The position numbers and the translations under genes were made by a program. This document shows, piece after piece, positions 8,801 to 14,839 of a DNA stretch of 57,614 bases. Each line of letters starts with the position of its first letter. The first letter of the stretch is position 1. Source of the DNA: a virus; the IMG/VR virus record IMGVR_UViG_3300028844_006223, positions 1 through 57,614 of that record. The stretch is one strand, 5' to 3'. Below the pieces are notes generated by a model. It was not told the origin of the DNA. It worked only from the letters and a program-made list of their open reading frames with translations, and made no database searches.

Positions 8801-10655
8801 ATATGATTATCTAGGTGGCGGTGCTGAGAATGAAGTTTCAAAATTTCTTGGAATAAAAGATAGTGCAAGAGCAACGGAAATTAGTGTCGAAGGTGAAGGT
8901 AATAATGTTCAATACAATAAAGTATGGATGCATGTAGGACTTCCAGCGTCATATAGGTTTGAAAATTCACTCACAAAACAAAATAGTTCCTATAGTAGAA
9001 AATTGATGCGTGGTTTGAAATCACACCGAACAAACGCACAAGACCGGCAATTTTGGGGTCATCACAGAGGTCACTTCTTCAGCCGATCAGAAAATGCATC
9101 CCATAATCATACTTTCGGCCAACATCAAGATAACCACCGTAATCACGGACATCAAGGATGGCAACATTATACTTCACAAACAGGACATTCTGATAATTGG
9201 TATTCAAATTATCCGGCATATTATCCTCACAATCTGTCAGACCAGCCCTCAGTATACCATAATAATGGAGGAAGAAGGTCAAGCATACAATCTGAATATG
9301 CTGGTCCGAATGTAGGAAGCAGTGATGGTGCAAATTATATATATCATGGGAATTCAGGTTATGGTGATAAACAAGTTAGAAAAGCCGAAAATAATTCTCT
9401 CAGTGGTGCTAGTAAAGGTTCTAATCGAGGAGGCCTTGGTGATATATACAGAAACAAAATATATACAGGTGGTGAGTATAATCATGTAAGTGTATCTGGA
9501 CCATATGGTGCATTGTCTCCCTTTAATACAGGAGATCGAGCTGTAGCTCCTGGTACTATAACTACTTCTGGTGATGGAGGTTCCAATGATGGCGCACATT
9601 TCGGTGTCCGTATTCCTTGGCATTATAAAATTAATCTACAGTTGGATGGTTCTTTATCTGGACAAAGTAATCATTCGACTGGAACACAAACAGATACTTT
9701 TTATAACAGACAAAATGAAAGAGCCGGAGAAAAAGTAGAAAGACAGCAAAGTTTTTATGGTAAAAGAATGATCGCAGGTTCAACATATGGTGATAATCCA
9801 TGGGTAGTTTTGAATCACGAACCATTTAGCGGTGCGCATGGAACGATGAGAGATTTATATCTCAATACTTCTGGAATTAGTGTTAGCGGCGCAAAAGTTG
9901 ATAAACTCTCTACATTTAATTTACCTAGAGAAGGTTCTAACGAAGAAATCGGAACAATGTATAGATATCTTGATCGATATAATCCTGAAGATCAAAGAAA
10001 CTTATATGCATTTTTATCAGATTATTATTCCGCATATGATATTGCAACAGAAGATTATGCAGTAAATAACTATACATATAAAAATCCTTACTTTGCAGAT
10101 GCTAGAAAACAAAAGCAATACCGAAATTATACCGGTTTCCGAACAAGGTCGGACCGATATTTGACTGTAAATACAAAACATCAATTAGATTTGGTTAAAG
10201 AAGACCAAATTTACGGTCATCATATATATAAGGACGAATCTAGTCATTTCTTTAGAAATTTTGGAACGAGGTACCATAGTCGCCATGATGGTGCTGATTA
10301 TGGACATAGATTTGTATCAATTTATAATCGTGGATCAAACCATCCCATGTACTCTGTTCAGACAGGTAAATATCGTCACTATCATCCAAAAGATGTGATG
10401 GATTTTTCACTAAAACAATCACTTCAGTCTAAACCCGAATTTTTTGCACCATGTCATATCACACGTTCTGATGAATTGACTGAAGATCCATATCGTTTAA
10501 CCTTCTTGAACACTGGTTCATCTGGACCACTTGCGCAAAGAACAACAACTGTAGGTGGACACGAACATGATTTGATTTATGCAAACACAACATTCCGAGG
10601 AGACACGGAATTTAGACCCATAAATATAGCATTAGTACCGTGTATCAAAGTTTAA
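5832..10655 (+). CDS. Giant collar-domain tail fibre or receptor-binding protein (3 of 3)
   Basis: A 1,607-residue virion protein, the largest gene in the window, starting 5 bases after its paralogue. Residues about 136-280 carry a collar-like segment (G-I-S-T-P-P-T-G-T, M-G-W-I-T-L-G-G, F-S-G-Y-F-V-R-T). The central 1,200 residues are Asn, Tyr, Gly, Ser and Thr rich with no repeat I can define. Around residues 1075-1125 lies an exceptional His-rich stretch with many H-x-H or H-x-x-H steps (H-H-R-G-H, S-H-N-H-T, N-H-R-N-H-G-H). More such motifs occur at S-H-D-G-Y, T-H-V-H-T and H-E-H-D-L near the end, consistent with metal-knitted trimeric fibres. The C-terminus I-A-L-V-P-C-I-K-V matches the end style of its two neighbours. 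Confidence 0.8.
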   Translation: MANIKDIAPEYEYGSNRTTQTQIQTDAGISGTLGLQMLQTTSVRVANARTYPSRLPSSDPSAFRVGPQGQITMSSDLYPASFYAPAYPGAGQIEIGPIGTFETVELKGRGTVDPANFFYLTSDTKVQDPLNVEAPAGISTPPTGTMGFFPVNKVPMGWITLGGSTRYIYKRAYTYRYIPTNTILSPSDPLIGSDPANCIPAFANTEYTAIYNILKSWDLVGLETASMYELVFATKNPFSGYFVRTANPTFEGIAQNTHPFETEGQYMSNHSHDGYTYPNYASPINTYHASSKLPLVNNYLIDDLAGSKVPDTTTVNWGSVWAGGATANSSYFHTNKDLGHDIRLFSYRKTNGTVLVYDSEEELKPADMNPITWVDGRQNGLPTILNWNENIDLTIDIHQQFSQLTNTSYQPLYNKGNNYASQFDYIALEYCHPTIFGKYDYFGKLEPVANEQIQYELFFEKYTAGGGPSNFTLKFWNWKGTRLLIIDNGGPEIEKAFRGIGNQWAHAPTWNSSIKICDLNIYDIYRYAMLFGIQPSTYGAYLPSKLKIWIRPNVNGVQFTNTHDLSLVYKDLNHVTHDAELKEDYLKKVLSAGIYHIANNTRSNVPSIPYANRKWNPITSQFEPSPSIHTIEVRSLDNSLNLDKGRTSYHVERVNRWNNADTDYYNRRGFYEPHLGNLVYANSDFGVANTNQRIGTSYMFNYRYTFGSEWGQEGYTVTPPNVLPTWAHDAGSVFAQSTLKDVAPFTVIDHANIQHSVINYDTHVHTRIKTYHRSLVDRRLDRKQSSPILGWQRNPSGYVRTIGPEGLAISGLPKTSTSSTVLSPKKSRWVIKKDFSKSLSDASAFPNAAQGNDSSVTVGSSGSPSETKPTGFPYETWDKNRFNKLNSLPSFNQLWNANPDGTITANYSTEAEDNNPIETGGSNPSFDDPTNTPGISFQQGTKPYHVPNWRFRRLRASYNGGGDDSIVSQHNSSNSDTGVSPYVNPSDLSEYDYLGGGAENEVSKFLGIKDSARATEISVEGEGNNVQYNKVWMHVGLPASYRFENSLTKQNSSYSRKLMRGLKSHRTNAQDRQFWGHHRGHFFSRSENASHNHTFGQHQDNHRNHGHQGWQHYTSQTGHSDNWYSNYPAYYPHNLSDQPSVYHNNGGRRSSIQSEYAGPNVGSSDGANYIYHGNSGYGDKQVRKAENNSLSGASKGSNRGGLGDIYRNKIYTGGEYNHVSVSGPYGALSPFNTGDRAVAPGTITTSGDGGSNDGAHFGVRIPWHYKINLQLDGSLSGQSNHSTGTQTDTFYNRQNERAGEKVERQQSFYGKRMIAGSTYGDNPWVVLNHEPFSGAHGTMRDLYLNTSGISVSGAKVDKLSTFNLPREGSNEEIGTMYRYLDRYNPEDQRNLYAFLSDYYSAYDIATEDYAVNNYTYKNPYFADARKQKQYRNYTGFRTRSDRYLTVNTKHQLDLVKEDQIYGHHIYKDESSHFFRNFGTRYHSRHDGADYGHRFVSIYNRGSNHPMYSVQTGKYRHYHPKDVMDFSLKQSLQSKPEFFAPCHITRSDELTEDPYRLTFLNTGSSGPLAQRTTTVGGHEHDLIYANTTFRGDTEFRPINIALVPCIKV

Positions 10656-10676
10656 TAATTAGAAGGAGAATATATT

Positions 10677-11342
10677 ATGTCAAATAACGGACCAAAAGAT
10701 GTATGTTTATTAAGTGGTGATGGTTATTTTATCGATGCTGTAAGAATATTTTATGACCAACGAGCAGAAGCGTATATACTGCCACCTTCTGCAGTTGAGG
10801 CGCCTTATCCAGATATTACTAAAATTGATAATGGATATCTAGCAAGATGGGATAGGGCTGCTGAAAGATGGAGATATGAAATTGAAGATTATTCATTTGG
10901 TACAGTAGATGCAGATCCACTTGAGATTTTAAAAGCATCCATTGAAACAAAAATGGATGCCGCTAAAGAAAAAATCATTGAAGCATTTGTTGATGGTGAT
11001 AGCACAAAACAACAAGCTTGGGGTGACTATAGAACCAATCTAAGATTATTATTATTTCAAATGTTTGATACTCAAAAAGCTCAAGCTGAGGCACAACCGT
11101 ACGATGCAGCAAAACCTTATCTTGCTGGTAATATTGTTTCACATGGTGGAAAATATTATACACTTGATATTACAGCAACAATTGGTGTACCTCGAGCTAC
11201 ACCGCCCGCGGCACCTTGGATTGAAGTTTCTTTAGGTGCCGCAATGCCAACACTTAAAGAACATCCTAATCCATTTTTGGCAAGAAAAGATCCAGGTGAA
11301 TTAATTCACTTCACTGGTTGGCCTCCATTTCCTAACGCATAA
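10677..11342 (+). CDS. Tail-associated protein with carbohydrate-binding-like module
   Basis: A 221-residue protein with a strong ribosome site (A-G-A-A-G-G-A-G). The N-terminal 75 residues look like small phage tail-fibre accessory proteins (Y-F-I-D-A-V-R, W-D-R-A-A-E-R-W). A helical middle follows. Residues about 143-185 (Y-D-A-A-K-P-Y-L-A-G-N-I-V, G-G-K-Y-Y-T, A-P-W-I-E-V) resemble a chitinase-type carbohydrate-binding module of the form G-x-x-V-x-x-x-G-x-x-Y with a closing W. It lies directly downstream of the giant fibre, so a fibre partner or chaperone is likely. A CATAAATA box inside the end of the upstream gene (10619-10626) could add late transcription. Confidence 0.65.
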   Translation: MSNNGPKDVCLLSGDGYFIDAVRIFYDQRAEAYILPPSAVEAPYPDITKIDNGYLARWDRAAERWRYEIEDYSFGTVDADPLEILKASIETKMDAAKEKIIEAFVDGDSTKQQAWGDYRTNLRLLLFQMFDTQKAQAEAQPYDAAKPYLAGNIVSHGGKYYTLDITATIGVPRATPPAAPWIEVSLGAAMPTLKEHPNPFLARKDPGELIHFTGWPPFPNA

Positions 11343-11348
11343 CAAATT

Positions 11349-11891
11349 ATGGCAAAACAACACTGTTTAATTAATATCGAAACTGATCATTTTATTAAAA
11401 CTGTTACATCACCTTCAGTTGTACAAGATCAACTTCATTTATATCGAGTTGTTTTTGCACACCCACCAGACCCTTCTGAATATCCAATGAAATGGGATGA
11501 AAACACTGAAGGTTGGAATGCGGATAAGGTAGAATATAAAAATACAAAAAACGAAATAGCACAACCTATAAGTAATATACCAGCTGCACAACAAGTCAAT
11601 ACAGGTGAAAGTTTAAATCCAATGTACTTTGATGGATTAAAACCTTACACAAAATCTGCATTACTTGACCTATTTCAAAATGAACTTGAACGTATCAATG
11701 AATATACATTGCGATTAGCACTGACAGGAAAAAAAGCTACAAAGAAACTTAAAATTTATCGTGAAAGTTTGCAGAAGAAAATTGAAGAAACTAAAAGCAT
11801 GAAACAAATGTATAGTGATATTCCATGGGAAGCAGATGATGATACTTTAAAAAGAATATTCAAAACAGGAAAAGTAGATATTAAACCATGA
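11349..11891 (+). CDS. Hypothetical tail-module protein, 180 residues
   Basis: Begins 6 bases after the previous gene and overlaps the next one by an ATGA junction. The first 60 residues contain L-Y-R-V-V-F-A-H-P-P-D-P-S-E-Y-P followed by M-K-W-D-E-N-T-E-G-W, a style similar to the N-terminus of the preceding protein. The C-terminal 80 residues are helical and lysine rich. No family recognised. Co-transcription with the fibre genes suggests a virion or assembly role. Confidence 0.6.
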   Translation: MAKQHCLINIETDHFIKTVTSPSVVQDQLHLYRVVFAHPPDPSEYPMKWDENTEGWNADKVEYKNTKNEIAQPISNIPAAQQVNTGESLNPMYFDGLKPYTKSALLDLFQNELERINEYTLRLALTGKKATKKLKIYRESLQKKIEETKSMKQMYSDIPWEADDDTLKRIFKTGKVDIKP

Positions 11892-12037
11892 AAGAAGTTC
11901 CCGATTCATTGAAGATGGAATTCACATTGGCAATGAGAGAAGTCGAATATGAAATTCGTAAGAAAAAACAACAAGATGAATTGATTCGCCAATTTAGCGA
12001 AGCAATGGAAAAAGATAAAGCTAAAAAAAGTTCTTGA
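11888..12037 (+). CDS. Small helical protein, 49 residues
   Basis: A short gene that begins M-K-E-V-P-D-S-L-K-M-E-F and ends K-A-K-K-S-S. Its ATG overlaps the stop of the previous gene (ATGA), which argues for translational coupling. It is strongly charged and predicted to be one or two amphipathic helices. It is the last gene of the tail block, and its stop codon overlaps the -35 hexamer of the promoter in front of hsp20. Function unknown. Confidence 0.55.
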   Translation: MKEVPDSLKMEFTLAMREVEYEIRKKKQQDELIRQFSEAMEKDKAKKSS

Positions 12038-12062
12038 CAAAATCTTAAAAGTATGCTAAATA
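12034..12062 (+). promoter_or_regulatory. Candidate sigma70-type promoter for hsp20
   Basis: A perfect TTGACA at 12034-12039, a 17-base spacer, and TAAATA at 12057-12062. It sits about 110 bases upstream of the Hsp20 start and would give a leader of about 100 bases with strong secondary structure. An early or host-polymerase promoter is likely. Confidence 0.55.
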
Positions 12063-12067
12063 TGATC

Positions 12068-12168
12068 AGAGAGGAGTGTATGGTTCATTCTTCTCTGCTG
12101 TGGTTGCCCGTTTGGGGACCACGATATATCGTGCAGTTTGCACAAATATAACTCGCTTTTTAAGGAGG
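12068..12168 (+). promoter_or_regulatory. Structured hsp20 leader, candidate ROSE-like RNA thermometer
   Basis: The leader folds into successive helices. Helix I pairs 12068-12078 with 12086-12096 (11 pairs, two of them G-U). Helix II pairs 12100-12109 with 12114-12122. A perfect 14-base palindrome spans 12120-12133, and a T-G-C-A stem lies at 12132-12142. The ribosome site A-G-G-A-G-G (12163-12168) can pair with C-T-C-G-C-T (12152-12157) across a 5-base loop, with G12155 bulged. T-C-G-C-T fits the U-(U/C)-G-C-U anti-ribosome-site motif known from ROSE thermometers of small heat-shock genes. The pairing is read from sequence; temperature control is inference. Confidence 0.5.
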
Positions 12169-12172
12169 CAAT

Positions 12173-12667
12173 ATGCCGTTTTTGACTCGTTACTCAAATA
12201 ACGATTGGAACCGATTTGTGAACCATTCAATTGACTTGTTTGATCGAATGGAAATTATTTTAAATGATTCTCGGTTCTCAAATACTTCTACCACATCATT
12301 TCCACCTCATAACATCCGTAAACGTGACAACTCATACTTACTTGAGATGGCAGTAGCTGGCTTTGGTAAAGATGAGATTTCAATCACTCGAGAAAAAGAT
12401 TATTTGATCATTGAGAGCAAGAAAGACACAAAGGCTGATGATACAGATGGTTTTGTATATCGTGGCATCGCTAATCGTTCTTTCAAAAAAATGTTCACTC
12501 TCGGTGAGAATATGAAAATCATTGCGGCTGATATTAAAGATGGTATGCTTTATGTTGGTCTTGAGCATGAAATTCCTGAAGAGGACAAACCTCAGACCAT
12601 TGAGATTGGTAAAAGTACAGATGCAATGACAAAAGTGATTAACTCTGTCAAGAAGTTAGAAGCTTAA
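12173..12667 (+). CDS. hsp20: Small heat-shock protein, Hsp20 / alpha-crystallin family
   Basis: A 164-residue ATP-independent chaperone of the Hsp20 family, which holds unfolding proteins. Residues about 47-145 form the alpha-crystallin domain: N-I-R-K-R-D-N-S-Y-L-L-E-M-A-V-A-G-F-G-K-D-E-I, then Y-L-I-I-E-S, Y-R-G-I-A-N-R-S-F-K-K-M-F-T-L, and D-G-M-L-Y-V-G-L. Hsp20 genes are common in marine T4-like phages and are thought to aid virion assembly or host stress tolerance. The gene stands alone between a candidate promoter and a terminator-like hairpin. Its ribosome site is only 4 bases from the ATG and lies in a possible thermometer helix. Confidence 0.92.
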   Translation: MPFLTRYSNNDWNRFVNHSIDLFDRMEIILNDSRFSNTSTTSFPPHNIRKRDNSYLLEMAVAGFGKDEISITREKDYLIIESKKDTKADDTDGFVYRGIANRSFKKMFTLGENMKIIAADIKDGMLYVGLEHEIPEEDKPQTIEIGKSTDAMTKVINSVKKLEA

Positions 12668-12675
12668 ATATAATT

Positions 12676-12693
12676 GGCGGTCTTCGGGCCGCC
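12676..12693 (+). terminator. UUCG-loop terminator hairpin after hsp20
   Basis: GGCGGTC TTCG GGCCGCC: a seven-pair stem (one G-U) closed by the very stable UUCG tetraloop, 8 bases after the Hsp20 stop. It is followed by only T-T-A-T rather than a full T run, and it directly abuts the late promoter at 12695. It could be a transcription terminator or a 3' mRNA stabiliser. Confidence 0.7.
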
Positions 12694-12694
12694 T

Positions 12695-12702
12695 TATAAA
12701 TA
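12695..12702 (+). promoter_or_regulatory. T4-type late promoter TATAAATA
   Basis: An exact TATAAATA followed by C, 38 bases upstream of the next start codon and immediately after the UUCG hairpin. Confidence 0.7.
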
Positions 12703-12740
12703 CTTGACACACAACTTACATACACACAAAAGGAGAAAAA

Positions 12741-13048
12741 ATGAATTACTTCGATCTCAATACCACCTTTCGGTCTAGCCGATACTCAGAAATGCAATCC
12801 TATTTTAAATCCGAATATAAAACTGACCACGAATGGGCTTTTAACAATTGGCTTGAATCAAGAACAGAAGCCAAAAAAAAAGTTTTCTCGAACATTGCTG
12901 CTATCTTTGGCGCCTTGCCTTTCCTACGGAGCAACAATTAAAAGAAAAATATCTAAGTCAGGCGACAAACCTTGCAGATCTTGAACTCCGTATGAATAAT
13001 TGGGATCGACGAAATGGTCGCCAGAACAATATTGGTCCAACATATTAA
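12741..13048 (+). pseudogene. Small DUF3563-like protein gene with apparent -1 frameshift
   Basis: The first frame runs 12741-12941 (66 residues, M-N-Y-F-D-L... A-L-P-F-L-R-S-N-N). In the -1 frame a continuation reads F-P-T-E-Q-Q-L-K-E-K-Y-L-S-Q-A-T-N-L-A-D-L-E-L-R-M and stops at 13048. Y-L-S-Q-A-x-N-L-A-D-L-E-x-R-M is the hallmark of DUF3563-type proteins, so the two parts belong together. One extra T in the run C-C-T-T-T-C-C near 12920 would give a clean protein of 102 residues. This is either a sequencing error, a real mutation, or frameshifting in expression. Read from the late promoter at 12695. Function unknown. Confidence 0.65.
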
Positions 13049-13071
13049 CACATCACACACAAAAGGTAATT

Positions 13072-13344
13072 ATGGCTGATAATAAAAACCCCTATCAAAT
13101 TCGTCAAGAACTACTGAACACGGCAAAAGATTTTGTTGAGAATATGTATCAGGTTCAGCAATCTGCAATTGAACGCCAGTTCCAATTAGCAGAACAAATT
13201 ATGGAAAAGAATGAAGAATCTGGACGGCAAATGTTTGAACAAACAACTGAAAATCTTGAGAAATATGCAAAAGGTTATCCAGGTGTTGATCAAATTCTAG
13301 CAGTTGCAAAACAATTCCAAGACTTCGTCGACAACAAGAAGTGA
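13072..13344 (+). CDS. Phasin-like small helical protein
   Basis: A 90-residue protein. I chose the ATG at 13072, preceded by A-A-A-A-G-G-T, rather than one at 13000 that would extend into the previous gene's tail. The sequence is one long amphipathic helical region (E-N-M-Y-Q-V-Q-Q-S-A-I-E-R-Q-F-Q-L-A-E-Q-I) and recalls phasin-type proteins. No enzymatic motif. It sits with the DUF3563-like gene in a short block between two hairpins. Confidence 0.6.
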   Translation: MADNKNPYQIRQELLNTAKDFVENMYQVQQSAIERQFQLAEQIMEKNEESGRQMFEQTTENLEKYAKGYPGVDQILAVAKQFQDFVDNKK

Positions 13345-13353
13345 TATCAAAGT

Positions 13354-13391
13354 CTCCTAAATAATATATCTAAACGATTATTATTTAGGAG
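13354..13391 (+). promoter_or_regulatory. Perfect 12-bp hairpin covering the ribosome site of the resolvase gene
   Basis: CTCCTAAATAAT (13354-13365) and ATTATTTAGGAG (13380-13391) are exact reverse complements with a 14-base loop. The right arm contains the A-G-G-A-G ribosome site for the ATG at 13396. When folded, this helix would block initiation. It is not followed by a T run, so a terminator is less likely. Confidence 0.65.
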
Positions 13392-13395
13392 CATC

Positions 13396-13995
13396 ATGTT
13401 ACATATAGGAATTGATTTTTCCATCACAAGTCCTTGTATTTGTTTTTGGGATTCACGATACGAACATACGTTCGAAAATAGTTCTTTCTTCTTTCTATCA
13501 TCAAGCAACACTCATAAAAATTTTGATTTTCCAAAGAACATAACATTTGAAGATACGTCATCTTCAAAAAACAATCCTGTTAGGTTTTCAGAAAATGCAG
13601 AAAAGCTTACAAACAAAATATTAGCAGAAATTGAATCAGTGCGCAAATTCAATATTCTTCTCGAGGGATATTCAATGGGCGCAAAAGGTCGGTTATTTGA
13701 TATTGGTGAAGCTACCGGTATCTTTAAATATTTCTTATCAAACAATAATTTGAATGTTGCGACAGTTGCGCCAACAGCAATTAAAAAGATGGCAACTGGT
13801 AAAGGCAATGCAAATAAATTCTTGATGCTTGAAAAATTTACAGAAATAAATATAGAATTAAAATCTTCAGAATGGATAAAAAAATTGACCACTGAGAAAC
13901 ATCTACTCTCTCCGCTGACTGATATTGTAGACAGTTTCTTTATTGCTAACTCATCAACGGTAGTATATGATCAAGGCAAATTTAGTTCAAGATAG
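13396..13995 (+). CDS. RuvC-like Holliday junction resolvase / RNase H-fold nuclease
   Basis: A 199-residue protein with the RuvC-type RNase H-fold layout. It opens with I-G-I-D-F-S-I-T-S-P (D7 as first acidic ligand). The second motif is I-L-L-E-G-Y-S-M-G-A-K-G-R (glutamate about 93), followed by D-I-G-E-A-T-G-I-F-K, V-A-P-T-A-I-K-K, and a late D-I-V-D-S-F-F-I-A acidic motif. Phage RuvC-type enzymes resolve branched recombination or packaging intermediates; T4 uses the unrelated gp49. Its ribosome site lies in a 12-bp hairpin, and it overlaps thyX by 29 bases. The fold is quite sure, the exact substrate less so. Confidence 0.75.
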   Translation: MLHIGIDFSITSPCICFWDSRYEHTFENSSFFFLSSSNTHKNFDFPKNITFEDTSSSKNNPVRFSENAEKLTNKILAEIESVRKFNILLEGYSMGAKGRLFDIGEATGIFKYFLSNNNLNVATVAPTAIKKMATGKGNANKFLMLEKFTEINIELKSSEWIKKLTTEKHLLSPLTDIVDSFFIANSSTVVYDQGKFSSR

Positions 13996-14839
13996 TAAAT
14001 TAATAAATGGCGAAAGACTCTTGACTTTTAACCTAAAATATGGTAGAATAATACATAGCGAACTCTTACGTCATCGAGCGGCGTCACATTCAGTAAAAAG
14101 TTCAAGAGCAATACCAACAAAGAAGTATCGGGAAGAAGTTGAAACTAATCCATATATTCCTGTGAAGTTTGGAACAAATCAAAAAGGAATGCAAGCTGGT
14201 AATCAAACACCAGCAACATTATCTTTTGGAACAAAGATTTGGAAACTCTCCGCAAGATTTGCATGTATTGCGCATAGCATGATGGAAAAAATTAATGTGC
14301 ATAAAGAAGTTGCAAATCGTATTTTAGAACCATATGTTTGGGTAGAAGAGACATTGACTATTGAAGAAGATGCTCTGATGCAAATAGCTGAATTGAGAAT
14401 TCATGATGATGCACAAGAAGATGTTCGTCGAATTGCTGAAGAAATGGTATATGAAACTGAGAACAGTAAAGAGCCTGTAATACTTGAAGAAAACCAATGG
14501 CACGTTCCATATGTTATTCGTCAAATTAATGGTAATATGATTTACAAAGATAATGATGGTAAGAATCTTACACTTGATGAAGCAATCATTTGTTCGGCAG
14601 CAAGATGTGCCAGAAGTTCATATGCAAACCATGATAATTCAACAACAACTTATGAAAATGATACAAAGCTTGCTGATCGTTTGGTCGGTTCAACACCGAT
14701 GCATTTATCTCCGTTTGAACATCAAGCAAGACCATTTTTAAATAATGATGAAAAACTTGAGTACATGTCAAACTTTCGTCATTTCTTTCAACAAAGAAAG
14801 GCAATTGAAAATTCATTATGGCAGCACAAACTATCTTAA
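13967..14839 (+). CDS. thyX: Flavin-dependent thymidylate synthase ThyX
   Basis: A 290-residue ThyX enzyme that makes dTMP from dUMP using FAD, NADPH and methylene-tetrahydrofolate. The signature R-H-R-A-A-S-H-S-V-K-S-S-R spans 35-47, a variant of R-H-R-x7-S. A second conserved part is T-P-M-H-L-S-P-F-E-H-Q-A-R-P-F near 250. It starts inside the resolvase gene and overlaps the methyltransferase gene by 22 bases. Together with NrdA, NrdB and glutaredoxin it forms the deoxynucleotide supply. T4 itself uses the unrelated ThyA type (td); ThyX is common in marine T4-like phages. A TTGACT-17-TAGAAT match lies inside its 5' end. Confidence 0.9.
   Translation: MIKANLVQDSKLINGERLLTFNLKYGRIIHSELLRHRAASHSVKSSRAIPTKKYREEVETNPYIPVKFGTNQKGMQAGNQTPATLSFGTKIWKLSARFACIAHSMMEKINVHKEVANRILEPYVWVEETLTIEEDALMQIAELRIHDDAQEDVRRIAEEMVYETENSKEPVILEENQWHVPYVIRQINGNMIYKDNDGKNLTLDEAIICSAARCARSSYANHDNSTTTYENDTKLADRLVGSTPMHLSPFEHQARPFLNNDEKLEYMSNFRHFFQQRKAIENSLWQHKLS

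Noticed and set aside
6682-9825. Several minus-strand and alternate-frame open frames of 60 to 90 codons inside the giant fibre gene
   Set aside because: They lie wholly within a long, well-supported gene, have no ribosome site pattern or recognisable motif, and arise from low-complexity AT-rich codons.
13000-13071. 24-codon upstream extension of the phasin-like gene
   Set aside because: It overlaps the tail of the frameshifted DUF3563-like gene in another frame, and a better ribosome site precedes the ATG at 13072.
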